NCBI GenBank assembly: GCA_958430865.1
Contig: CAUDNR010003669.1
Location: forward strand, 26,976-49,837
Direction of reading: 5' to 3'
DNA: 22,862 nucleotides
Source of the DNA: Entrophospora sp. SA101
Lineage: Eukaryota; Glomeromycota; Glomeromycetes; Entrophosporales; Entrophosporaceae
A program made the translations under genes and the position numbers. Shown here piece after piece: positions 1 through 9,508 of the stretch. The notes beneath the pieces are model-generated. The model was not told the DNA's origin. It ran no database searches and was given only the letters and a program-made list of their open reading frames with translations. Positions within the stretch are counted from its first letter, which is position 1. The number at the start of each line of letters is the position of its first letter.

Positions 1-43
1 AAATAATCTGATTCAATCTATTGATCTTAAAATAAATTTTCGG

Positions 44-790
44 TCATTGTCCCTGTAAATTCTTTAAAAGTTGGTTTTCACTTTTGCCGATCATTAAACT
101 GACCAAAAACTCACGAAGATCATTACTAAAATGGATATTAAATCTTGGATCAACCAACTGTTGAAGGGATAATATAAATGAGAAATAGTTTACTGACTTT
201 AGGTTTCTTTTAGATTTACTAACTTCTTCAGCCGAAATAATTATGAGACCACGTTTTTCACCAGGATGTTTAGGCGAAGTCAAATTTCCCATCATCTTTC
301 CCCCTTCACTGCCAACTTAAACCAAAAAAATCCATTAAATTATTGATAATTATAATATATATAATATCAGAATATCTTACCAATTGATCCTAAATCACAT
401 TCAAATTGGCCAATAAAGTCTTGTTTTTCCCAATCCGGATCATTTGGTTTATCAACATCCACACATATAAATCTAATATTTTTGAGAGAGAAAGGTTTAT
501 TTTTTCTCTTCCGAAATAAAAAAAAATCACAAACACTCCAATTACCTAAATTCTTGTAATTCTTCAAATAAATAATCAACAACAATTCCAGTTACAAACG
601 TTGGGTTTAAGTTGTTCATTACAACTTCAGTTTTAAAAGGTGTTGGCCTCCATTTCTGCGTTTTGGCATCTTTTACTAATAATACAATTTGGGGATCGCT
701 TTTTGAAAGAATATCCAAGTCTTTTAAATTTTTACAACTAATTTTTAATTCAACTTGTGAATGAGCGTATTTTGGTGGTGGTCCTTTCAT
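44..790 (-). CDS. Copine-like C2-domain protein, short form (C2A only)
   Basis: Three exons are readable on the minus strand: 790-546, 472-381 and 315-44, joined by GTAATT..TTAG and GTAAGA..TTAAG introns in matching phase, giving 202 residues. Residues 10-135 match the first C2 domain of copines, which bind membranes in response to calcium. Expected Ca ligands are present: D26 and D32 in the LSKSDP loop, then D87, D89 and D95. The run NNLNP (59-63) and DFIGQFECDLG are copine hallmarks, and the later ISAEEV matches the end of copine C2A. After that the sequence no longer resembles C2B, and there is no vWA domain before the stop at 44-46. Normal copines are over 500 residues. Either the gene is truncated, or an intron in the last exon leads beyond the window edge; a possible donor lies near residue 150. 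The C2A call is firm and the 3' end is not. Confidence 0.72.
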
Positions 791-1067
791 ATTTACAAAA
801 AAATTTTAAAATCAGGGTTTTTTTTTAACGAAATAATTTTAAATAATTAATTTTGTGTAAAATTTTTTATTGAAAATTCATTCCTATTTATACTTTTTTA
901 TACGCATAATTAATTTCCCCAATGGATGTGGTTTATTCTTTACAGATATTCTAGAAACGTTTTATTTTCCAAAGAATACTTTTGAATTAAAAAAATTTCC
1001 TAATTCATAATAACATGCATATTCTAGAAAAAAAGAAAGATTCTAATAAAAAAAATTTTTTTTTTTG
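791..1067. promoter_or_regulatory. AT-rich spacer with two TTCTAGAA palindromes
   Basis: This is the gap between the copine-like start and the stop of the next minus-strand gene, so it should carry the copine promoter. It holds two TTCTAGAA sites (949-956 and 1022-1029), the core shape of a heat-shock element (nTTCnnGAAn). The first is followed by ACGTT, giving a weak third unit. The role is inferred from motif shape only. Confidence 0.25.
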
Positions 1068-2129
1068 TTAGCCAATACTTTTTGCTTTTTCATCATGAAT
1101 TAATTGCACCAAAGCTCTCTCCACCTTAGGTTCTACTTTCCATAAACCGCAAAATTTTTTTGCTAGCTTTATTGGATCGTCGTATTCATGAACATTAATA
1201 TGTTGAACATTATCATTTTCAATTTCAATATGAATAATTAAAATAAGTTTTCCCATTTCTTCCTCATTTTTTTTATCCAAATGAATTCGTTGTGGATGTT
1301 GTTCTTCACGTTCTTGTTCCCATCCTGAACTTTCTTCGGGTTTTTTCTTATCGAAAAGATTTCCTTCCTCTTCTTCTCCTTTCACCTGTTTGTTATTCTT
1401 TTTTTCTTGGTCCCATTCCGGTGTTGAATTTCCTTGAATTTGCTGTTCTGATGGATTTTCTTCATCGAAACGAGTTTGTTGTTGTTGTTGTTTATCTTCC
1501 CCCCATTCATGATAAATGGAAGTTTCCTCTCGATTCTCCTGGTCTTTCCAAAATGGTTTATCTACCAAATGAACTGTTGTTTTAGTAGGTTTACGATATG
1601 GTTTAGGAGTCGAAATATTTGAAGTTTTATCTTGATACACCGGACTATTCCAAAATGGTTTGTCGACTAATTTTGGGAATGCTTCTCTGTTTCTCGGCTT
1701 CTTAACAGAAGGAAGTGATAGTGGGCGTTTTGATGGTTTTAATTTTAGTGATGGTGGCGGTGGCGGTGGTGATGGTGGTGGTGGTGGTGTATTCTTATTT
1801 TTTTTAGGAGTATTTCCCATTTTTAATTTTAATAATGTATCCTCATTTAGCGGATTAAAGTTCCTTCCACGACGATGTAATTGACCAGTACCCACACCAT
1901 CTCTTCTTATTGTTGAATTCGGGTCAGCAAGGCTATGCCAAGCCAAAGCAGCCTTTTTAACATTTATAGTTGACAGATCGATGGTTTTTTCATCTTTTTT
2001 ATCATCATTATAATTCTTATTTCTGTAACTTGACCCATTATCATTGCGATTATTATAATTATCCTCTACATCAGGAGTAAATTTTTTTTTTGTGTTTTGT
2101 TTTGTATTACCATTTGCTTTTCTCATCAT
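1068..2129 (-). CDS. Unrecognised low-complexity protein with poly-Pro tract and duplicated LVDKPFW motif
   Basis: One uninterrupted frame of 353 residues starting MMRKANG; no intron is needed. I do not recognise a named family. The first 60 residues are Asn/Lys/Asp-rich. A clean proline tract (115-126, PPPPPSPPPPPP) could bind profilin, SH3 or WW domains. The heptapeptide LVDKPFW occurs twice (154-160 and 188-194), each after a basic stretch. The middle is Gln/Glu/Lys-rich with repeated Glu-Trp or Gly-Trp units (EWGEDK, EWDQEK, GWEQER). The last 60 residues (about 294-353) look folded: a beta-strand pair (KLILIIHIEI), then HEYDDPIKLAKKFCGLW and a helix. That C-terminal pattern resembles a short domain I have seen at the ends of other eukaryotic proteins but cannot name. 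A cytoskeletal or scaffold role would be a guess. Confidence 0.75.
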   Translation of the reverse strand: MMRKANGNTKQNTKKKFTPDVEDNYNNRNDNGSSYRNKNYNDDKKDEKTIDLSTINVKKAALAWHSLADPNSTIRRDGVGTGQLHRRGRNFNPLNEDTLLKLKMGNTPKKNKNTPPPPPSPPPPPPSLKLKPSKRPLSLPSVKKPRNREAFPKLVDKPFWNSPVYQDKTSNISTPKPYRKPTKTTVHLVDKPFWKDQENREETSIYHEWGEDKQQQQQTRFDEENPSEQQIQGNSTPEWDQEKKNNKQVKGEEEEGNLFDKKKPEESSGWEQEREEQHPQRIHLDKKNEEEMGKLILIIHIEIENDNVQHINVHEYDDPIKLAKKFCGLWKVEPKVERALVQLIHDEKAKSIG

Positions 2130-2579
2130 AACTTTATATTAAAAAAGAGAGATTTTTATTTTTTCCCTTATTATTTTATAATTAATAATCGATCTGCAAA
2201 TACTAATCCCAAAATTTTTTGTGACATAATTTACATCACACAATTGTACTACTAATATAGACATGATTCAATTGTTCAATAGTGATAGTAACAATTTCCA
2301 TATCGGGCAATTAATCCAATAAATTTGGTGATTGTTTAATTATAGTTGCTGTTGTACTATATACACATCTGAAAACAAATATCTCCTCTACCCGACATTA
2401 CTGTTGTCCTTTTTTTTTTCAAAAAATAATATTTAACAAAAATGCATACTTTTTTACAAGCGAAATTTTTTGGGATTATTTATCAGCTGGGCTCTTTTCT
2501 TGGCCGTTTGATTCATCATAAAACTAACTTACAAGAACAACCTCTATAATATCAATAAAAAAAGTCAATAAAGTAATTG

Positions 2580-2741
2580 ATGCAGGAGAGCCTTAAAAAA
2601 AACCATAAACCAAGTAAACCAATCAGTGGCCAAAATATTTGGAAGATATTGAAACACTTGTCTGATAAAAAAATCGAGTTGGACTCTGATTTTTCATTTA
2701 GTATTAATGAAATGGTAACCGAAATTCGCAATCTACTTTAA
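2580..2741 (+). pseudogene. Short orphan frame, probable coding relic
   Basis: A 53-codon frame starts MQESLKKNHKPSK and reads well as protein (ISGQNIWKILKHLSDKK, then INEMVTEIRNLL). An in-frame stop lies just upstream of the ATG and another ends the frame. The same frame reopens for about 15 codons after the TAA. Amino-acid use looks coding and unlike the surrounding DNA, but no family is recognised. It is more likely a decayed exon than a working small gene. Confidence 0.25.
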
Positions 2742-3539
2742 GGAAAAGGAGTTGCTGCTTTCACCATAAAAAACTTCTAGCAACGAAAAATCAATCCTAG
2801 GAAAAAACAATAGAAACGATTCAGAAATGGGTTAATAAGGAAAAGAATAAAAATATGGAGGATAATAATAAAGATGACAGTAACAACAATAAAGAATAGG
2901 TAATGCTCACAATGGTTTTGGGCATTATTTTCCTCTCATGAAATTGCTCTAGTGGTTTTTTCTTATATAAATTAAAATTATTATGTATCTTTCTATTTAT
3001 AATGAAAATAAAATATTTTTTGTTGTTTGATCCTTTCATTGTATTTGTTTTGATATTCCTTTTTTACAAAGGATTAATAAATTAATGAAATAAATAAAAT
3101 AACAACAAAAAAAAAACGAAAGTGTGTCGTCTTAAATGATTGATTCTTGAGATCCGAGGCAAGGGAAAATAGAATTTGTTTTCCACATCCCATTCAAACA
3201 GAGATATTACACTTGATGAATATTATCAAGGTGAAATGCTGAAATTTTGCTAAAAATAATACACGATGCGTGGAATGAATTGTTTTCAGTGATTTTACCA
3301 ATAAATAATTTTTTTATATTTTAAAAATCAGTCACTACCGGTCTTTCCATTATAACTGTTTCGCTCATAATCATCAATCAATGGCAAAGGATTTTGGTCA
3401 TCGTTTAATTAGAGGCTCTCTACAGTGATTTGACAATCTAAGCGCCTCTCATTCCACCATGTAACGAATTTCCCTGACATGTAATTCGGATTAAAAATCC
3501 TGCGAATGCAATAAACAGTGTTGTTTTAAAGATTCTTTT

Positions 3540-3718
3540 AAGTGTAGGGAGTGTTAACAACAGTCTCAATGAACAAGAATCGGTTGTGATTTACAATACC
3601 AATGCTAACAAATGCCCTGATCCTCTTCATCATAATCATCAGGCGAGATATAACCATTACCCTCTAAAGAAATAAATGGAAGTGGCCGAATGACATTTTG
3701 AGCAAGCAAAAAGCTCAT
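3540..3718 (-). pseudogene. Relic of a multigene-family N-terminus (acidic DDYDEED motif)
   Basis: From an ATG at 3718 the minus strand reads MSFLLAQNVIRPLPF, then SLEGNGYISPDDYDEEDQG and IC before a TAG. The same frame continues past that stop with cysteine-bearing text (HWYCKSQ) and two more stops. The acidic SPDDYDEEDQGIC segment followed by paired cysteines resembles the zinc-ribbon-like start of lineage-expanded kinase or repeat proteins in arbuscular mycorrhizal fungi, as I recall them. Three stops within 60 codons make it a pseudogene fragment. Confidence 0.35.
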
Positions 3719-3901
3719 TTGCACCATCAATTAATACTAATACAGTAACAATACTTTGCTAAGCCTTTCTTTATAATGTAGTGTTGTACATATAGTGTGA
3801 TCACAAGGTGGCGATCACAACCATACTAGTCATATTCACTATTTAACCCAATCAAATATTTACATCTAGGAAAATGATTTGTCACATTTACAAGTTTAAT
3901 A

Positions 3902-4301
3902 ATTAAACTTGGAATTGAAAATGTTTTATTGAAATCACCTTTATCGAATGTTCAATTCGGTGTCAGAGAAACACTAACAAGACTAAAAAGTCTTTCATTA
4001 ACAACTATTCATTCAAATAGTACCATCATTACTACAAATAAACAACAATATGACTTTTTAGATGAACTCATCAATCAACAACAGATACTAATGAAGACAT
4101 TTCTGGTGAGTTTAGTTGCCCTATTGTGACATGCTAGTGCCTTTAGCGTAAGATTGTTGAAGTTATCATTTCACCGATTTAATAACGCCTTTTCTATTAC
4201 AGCAGAACAACTTCTTTCAGAAATTTCACCATCACTCATATACCGACAAACTTCCAAGAATAACAGAGCATCTACCAGATCTTTTGAAGCAAAAGTCCTG
4301 A
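3902..4301 (+). pseudogene. Spliced-looking coding fragment, family unknown
   Basis: An open plus-strand frame (from about 3902 to 4105) reads NVQFGVRETLTRLKSLSL and on to NQQQILMKTFL. It meets a good donor (CTG then GTGAGT at 4106). A pyrimidine-rich acceptor (TTTTCTATTACAG) ends at 4202. Continuing in phase gives QNNFFQKFHHHSYTDKLP and then a TGA at 4299. The intron would be 97 bases, the size of neighbouring introns. There is no start codon at the beginning of the open part, and a stop at 3899-3901 closes the frame upstream, so this is either a 3' gene fragment or needs an unseen 5' exon. No domain is recognised. Confidence 0.3.
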
Positions 4302-6116
4302 AAACAGTTGCTCTTTGGGAAAACTTTTAAAAGTTTCAAAATTTAATATTAGTGGTGATAATAGATACAAAAATCTAGAATTTCGAGAATTGTTGATGTA
4401 TTATATGAGCTCTTGATCTTAATATTATATAGTAAAAAAAAAAAACAAGATCGAAAAACTCGCTCTTGTGATCAAATTGAGGTAATCCTGGTTACATATT
4501 CTTACAAGGAAAGAAGGAAACAATTCTGGTGATTAAAAAACAAGTATTAGAACTGGTACCAGTCAAAATCTTGTTGATAGAGAATACTCTTGCCGCACGT
4601 CAATTCTGCACGTGATTTTTAAACTATCGAGTACTACTCCTTTTAGTACAAGTCTGTATTTTACTATTAACAATGTACACTTTTTCGTAAATAGAGCGCG
4701 AGAACTGTACAATTTCTAAAGCTTTGAAATTTCATAACTTTTAATAAGTGGTGAATCTGTAGATCTTATTTTTAAAGAAGACGACAAGCAACATATTAAT
4801 ATCTACATACTATCTATGTAAAAAAAAAGCGTCACCGATAATATCCATCATGAAGAATATTATTGTTATTGAATGAGTTTGTCTTGTGTTATATGTACAA
4901 TGTGATGAAATTATTATGCAGTGAGCATGCACTTTATGAAATGAATGAAATGAAATAATTACGTTCGTTATGTAATTGTGAAATTTTGTGACGACACTAA
5001 CGCAGTTTTTTTCTTATCTAATCATTCTATGAAACTTGATTGTCCTGTGTTTCATGTATTGATGAATGAAATGAAAACACACTGTTTGTTCCGCACCATT
5101 ATTTATGACATTATTGATGAGATTAAATAAGTTTAAATGAAATTAAATGAGATAATTAATCACATTAAATAATTTTTTCAACCCGTGCGAAACCTATTTT
5201 ACCTCGTCCAGGGAAATTTAATTGACATTAATCATGGTGAATTTTCCGTCGGAATTTGTCCCATTTTAATATATCCTATCCCGCCCAAAGGAAATAGGAG
5301 TATTTAAAAGTTAAGAAAAAAACGGCGATGACAAAAAAATTCTATATCTCAACAATTACACAACAGAAATTTAATATGGAATTTTTTAATAATAGCACTG
5401 ACAAAAAATTATACCCATTTGTAGAGAAAGTTCTAGAGATTTTGCATATAAACTTTCATGCATCGACTTTCTAGAATTTTGTCAAATAAAAACAATTAAA
5501 TGCAAAATTTTTTATTATAATTTAAGATCTTCCGATTCTCTGATATGATTTTTATTTACATTATAAACAATATTTTACAAACTGCCGTTTTTTTTCTAAT
5601 AAAAAATTTACTGCTCGCATTTGATGATAATTGGTATAATTATCTACTCTTTGCTAATTTGAATTATTAACTGGGTTAATAAAAAATGATATATGTGAGT
5701 GTGTGTCCGTCCTTTCTCCTGTCATTCATTATCAAGGAAATTTCTAAAATATAAAAAATGACATCTTTGTTCACCATTTCGATATCATCTTTTTATATCA
5801 GAATTTTGGAAAAGCAATGGTATCGATAGTTTTTTTATGTCGAAGGAAAAAAACTTAATAATGACAACGAACCTTGAATTATATCAGGAACTTTTCATGT
5901 GCAAGTAGCACACCTAAGTGGTGATCATTCTTTATGCTTGGGATAAGGTATGCTGGCTGAAAAATAATAATTTTCCAAAATCAAACTTTTTGCGTTGCAA
6001 ACAAAATCCAAAAAAAAAACAATCTGATTTTTACTATTTATACTTTTCATGACCAATTAGTCAATCAATTATTTATTTATTTAAAAAATTCTTGAATAAA
6101 AAAATTCTAATCAAAG

Positions 6117-6380
6117 ATGATATTATCAATACTAATACCACTAGTAAAGAGAAAAATAGATATCTTTCCGTATTTATTAATATTTTTATTGTTGTTGAAT
6201 GCAATAATGTTAAATGTTACAGCACAACACAATAATATTGGAATGGAAAGAAGAGACGGACCGTTTTCGTAAGTAATAAAGTAATTATAATAATTTTGCA
6301 TGTTAAAATAAAGAGAAAGTTCTGTTTACGGATAATATTAGTAATAATAATAATAATAATAATAATACTAATACTAATGC

Positions 6381-6417
<37 letters not shown>

Positions 6418-7062
6418 TCTATTCCATTCAGTCAGTATACCACACCTGCACCAACATTTGTAGTTGTTGAATCAAGTGATTCAACAACAACGACAGCAGA
6501 TGAAACGATATCAGCAGCAAATGAAACACCAACAGAAAAAACTCCAGAACCGACAACACCAGAAGTAACAAAAGAAGCTCCAATTGCAACAATAACAATA
6601 ACAACAACAACCAAAGAAACAACAACAACAACAACAACAACAACCAAATCGAAAACAAAAACAAAAACAACGACAACAACAGCAATGGCAAGAAATAAAA
6701 AGGAACCAATTACAACTTCCAAAGCTGCAGCTACAAAAAAAACAACAAAAACCACTTCAAATGCAACAAAAAAAGAAACAACTTCATATAATATTGTTGA
6801 TGATACCACCTTGGCTGCGACTCCTACTTCTGTTGCTACAAACAATAATGTTCCAACTTCATCAACTTGGAAGCCATTTGCCAAAGATATAATGTAATTA
6901 ATTATTTGATAATTTAATTGCATATTTATTTATTGAAAATCGTTTATTAAATCATTTTTACGTTGAATTTTTAGGACACAACCAGGCCAATCAACTACAA
7001 TAAGTAGATTACCCACCAATAATTTATCAATTGGTACTCCTTTAGCTACTACTACGAGTTAA
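6117..7062 (+). CDS. Secreted or cell-surface threonine-rich mucin-like protein
   Basis: Three exons, 6117-6268, 6432-6893 and 6975-7062, join in phase through GTAAGT..TTCAG and GTAATT..TTTAG introns into 233 residues. Exon 1 is a signal-peptide exon: a short N-terminus with KRK, a strong hydrophobic core (residues about 17-31, IFPYLLIFLLLLNAI) and a likely cleavage site after A36 in VTA/Q. The rest is mostly Thr, Ser, Pro, Ala and Lys. It includes a nearly pure Thr run and TTT-K units, the pattern of heavily O-mannosylated fungal wall or surface proteins. There is almost no cysteine and no hydrophobic C-terminal tail for a GPI anchor; the end is LATTTS. I recognise no catalytic domain. An in-frame stop directly upstream (6108-6110) supports this ATG. 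The antisense frames stay open only because of the ACA/ACT repeats. Confidence 0.72.
6342..6413. repeat. AAT/TAA trinucleotide microsatellite inside intron 1
   Basis: An imperfect run of TAA units interrupted by CTAATACTAATGC lies in the first intron of the mucin-like gene. Length variation here would not alter the protein but could change intron length. Confidence 0.85.
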
Positions 7063-7106
7063 ATAATAGATTGGGGAGTGGGGAAAGGGTTATTTTGTAA
7101 TATATT

Positions 7107-8448
7107 TTATTTATATTTATTATATTTATTATATTTATTTTTATTATTTTTGTTATATAACTTGGAAATATTTATAACATACCAAATATATTCTATTAAT
7201 ATGTCACGGAAATCTTTTATTTTATATTTTTCACCATAATGTTCCTGGGAAAAAATAGGTACTATTAAATATTCTTGCAATATGGAATGCATCATTTGTA
7301 TTATTTAATTTAACAAGAAATCTCGAGGTAGTTGAGTAAATTTTGTGTAACAATAATTAATTCAAAATAAATTCATAATTACAATAATGAAAACTTACTT
7401 TGGCAAAGGAAAAATATATTCCTCATTTCTAAGTGAAGGGAAAATCAGATAAAATTTTTGATCTAATTATCCAATTAATGTCCTTTGGAATTCCTGTAAT
7501 TATGACACTTTTTCCTTGATTCGGACCAAATTTCATAATAGTACTTTTTTTATACATTTTCAATTGATTTAGCATTTCCTCATAACCAAAGTCTTGTGCT
7601 TTCAACTGTAATTATAATAATCATAATAATAATTATCATAAGGCGGTAAGCTTTAATTTTAATTTACGTATAATAAATTCATTTTCAATTGACCTCCACC
7701 ACTTAAAAAAATTCAGTTGGTGCGTATATATATAAAGTTTTCTGCAAACGTAATACTTTTGAATCGAACAATTACTGATCCATTGAAATTGAAAATGCGA
7801 TTACGAAGCATTAAAACTTTGATTGATGTATTAAGTGGCTCATAATAATATGCAATTAATCTATAATTGTAATCTAAATAATATGCAAAAAATATCTTAC
7901 CATCATCAATACTTTTTTGATATCCGTTTACTTCACTTGACAAAAACAAAATATTTTTAGTAATTACAGTGCTTGCCAATCCGTCGATCCTTATGAAACG
8001 ATTTGTTGCATCATGCTTGGATTAAGAATCCTGCTGATGTTGGAATCTGTCAATTTTCCTGGCGCTCTATCCCATTGTCTCAACATGTAAGAAGGGGATG
8101 ATGGTGTTATCGTATTAGTGCTTAATCTACTATGCTCTTTAAGTATACTTGAAAACGAGACGGGCGAGGCTGATGAAGAGAAGAGGCGGAAGGAAACAAT
8201 AAAGATTCTAAATCTGATTTCGTTTGTTGTTGGGTTTTTTCACTTTCAGTAGAAATTGTAAATTTTCCATTATCTGGTGACGATGATGGTGGTGGTAATG
8301 TTTCATTAGAATTATTGTTGTTAAAGTCATCTAGTAATTTATTACTATTATATAGATATCTTGAAGTTATTGTTATTTTGAGATTTTGAAATTGAAATTG
8401 GATATTTAGATATTTCGGATTAATAGTTGAAAAATATTTATTAAACAT
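7107..8448 (-). pseudogene. Decayed mitochondrial-type protein with two RRM-like domains
   Basis: The 5' part begins at 8448 with MFNKYFSTINPKYLNIQF, then basic and hydroxylated residues: a plausible mitochondrial presequence. Protein-like text continues in a second frame (SSILKEHSRLSTNT, SYMLRQWDRAPGKLTDSN, RILNPSMMQQIV) down to 7991. A third frame follows (NRFIRIDGLASTVITKN to VIVRFKSITFAENFI), which looks like a first RRM with an RNP1-like VIVRF. A TGA at 7713 interrupts. After an intron ending near 7612 an exon reads LKAQDFGYEEMLNQLKMY, then GKSVIITGIPKDINWII, resembling the start of a second RRM, before another stop. A last open stretch (7295-7107) is AT-rich. The first frame change could be an intron (GTGAAA donor, pyrimidine-rich CATCAG acceptor); the second frame change and the stops have no such rescue. 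Intact neighbours argue against poor sequence quality. The RRM call is inference. Confidence 0.5.
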
Positions 8449-9508
8449 TATTTTTTAAAGAAAAATTTAATCGAGATGAATTGTGAATATCTTCAGCCAA
8501 TCAAATTACACACAGTGTATAACGAAAGCTTGAATTGTTTCCACGTTATTTTCATGTTCTCAAGATCCCGGTCAAGACAGCTCAAGCCGACTCGAAATTT
8601 AGTATTTATTTATTGTGCCAACAATATATAATTTTTTTTTAAAAAAAAAAAAGACCTCACACTGTGATTGAACTTCAAACTTTAACAAAGTAGATAAATT
8701 CTTATTAATCCGAACTTGATTTTTTTCCTCTTCCTCTCTTTTGAATTTTTATTTGTGAGGCACAGTTCTTTGCAGATCAATTAGAAAGTTTAATTAGCGC
8801 GTTACCATTGCCGTGCGATAAGCCACACATGCATAATATAACAAGATACTGTGACCGTAATATACTAATACCCTATTATTACTATCACCGTAATTCCATG
8901 TAATAGTAATAGTAATAGTAATAGTAATAATAATAACGGGAATTACGGAACCAACTATAATTGTGGTTGTGCGTGAATTTGAAATCTCTGTCAATTTTTT
9001 GAAATTCACGCGCGTGAATTTCAATTAGCTAATCATAATTTTATATCCAAACATTCCACCCAAAATTTAAATTGACATAAACGTTTATAATAACAATAAT
9101 GTAATGTGATTAGAAATCGTCATCAACAAAACAGCATATTCTTTTCCCCTGGTGATATTTTTAATAACAAGTCCAGTGTCCACGTAACTACAATTTCAAA
9201 AATTAATTTAAATTTAATTGCCATTGTCATGAATCATCATCATCTTTACTGAGAAAAAAAATTTTTTTTTAAATTAAAATAACAGCTTACTTTTTTTTTT
9301 AAAAAATCTAGAATTGAAAGATATTACGGGAAATACTCGTGTAACGAATTTGATATTAATTATAGTAATAATGGGCATTGCCCTTCTTGTCATGTATATT
9401 TTATTTCCCATAATAAATAAATAGTGATTTTATAAAACTTTTCTTGGAATTATTAATGAAAAATTATTTTGAATAATAATTACAATGTCCAAATATCATA
9501 TACAAATT
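8449..9508. other. Gene-free AT-rich interval
   Basis: About 1 kb between the start of the broken RRM-like gene and the end of LON. I see no exon structure on either strand. It contains homopolymer runs (A/T near 8632-8652 and 9260-9305) and a TAG-TAA hexamer repeat. It probably holds the old promoter of the broken gene and the LON 3' untranslated region. Confidence 0.6.
8900..8936. repeat. TAGTAA hexanucleotide microsatellite
   Basis: About six tandem AGTAAT/TAATAG units grade into pure AAT units. Frames through it stay open on the minus strand (an Ile-Thr run), which produces a spurious small ORF. Confidence 0.8.

Larger units (their letters stand above)
2130..6116. other. Gene-poor AT-rich stretch with scattered coding relics
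   Basis: Nearly 4 kb with no gene I can support as intact. Both strands are full of stops. Listed separately are a 53-codon frame, a minus-strand relic and a spliced-looking plus-strand pair. The segment at 3782-3830 has imperfect inverted GTGATC/GATCAC copies, like a degraded transposon end. The remainder (4330-6060) is AT-rich with no readable frame. Confidence 0.6.

Noticed and set aside
308..310. Alternative acceptor GGCAG for copine exon 3
   Set aside because: It puts the exon out of frame and gives a stop within six codons; the TTAAG acceptor at 316 keeps the copine reading IVGSEGGK and C2A continuity.
1292..1884. Plus-strand frames with Gly-rich or hydrophobic runs
   Set aside because: Antisense to the poly-Pro and acidic repeats of the minus-strand 353-residue protein.
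6428..6923. Two long minus-strand frames rich in Leu or Val opposite the mucin-like gene
   Set aside because: They are antisense readings of ACA/ACT repeats. The plus strand has a signal-peptide exon, clean splice sites and matching phases.
8794..9024. 76-codon minus-strand frame with an Ile-Thr run
   Set aside because: Open because of the TAGTAA microsatellite; no splice signals or domain.
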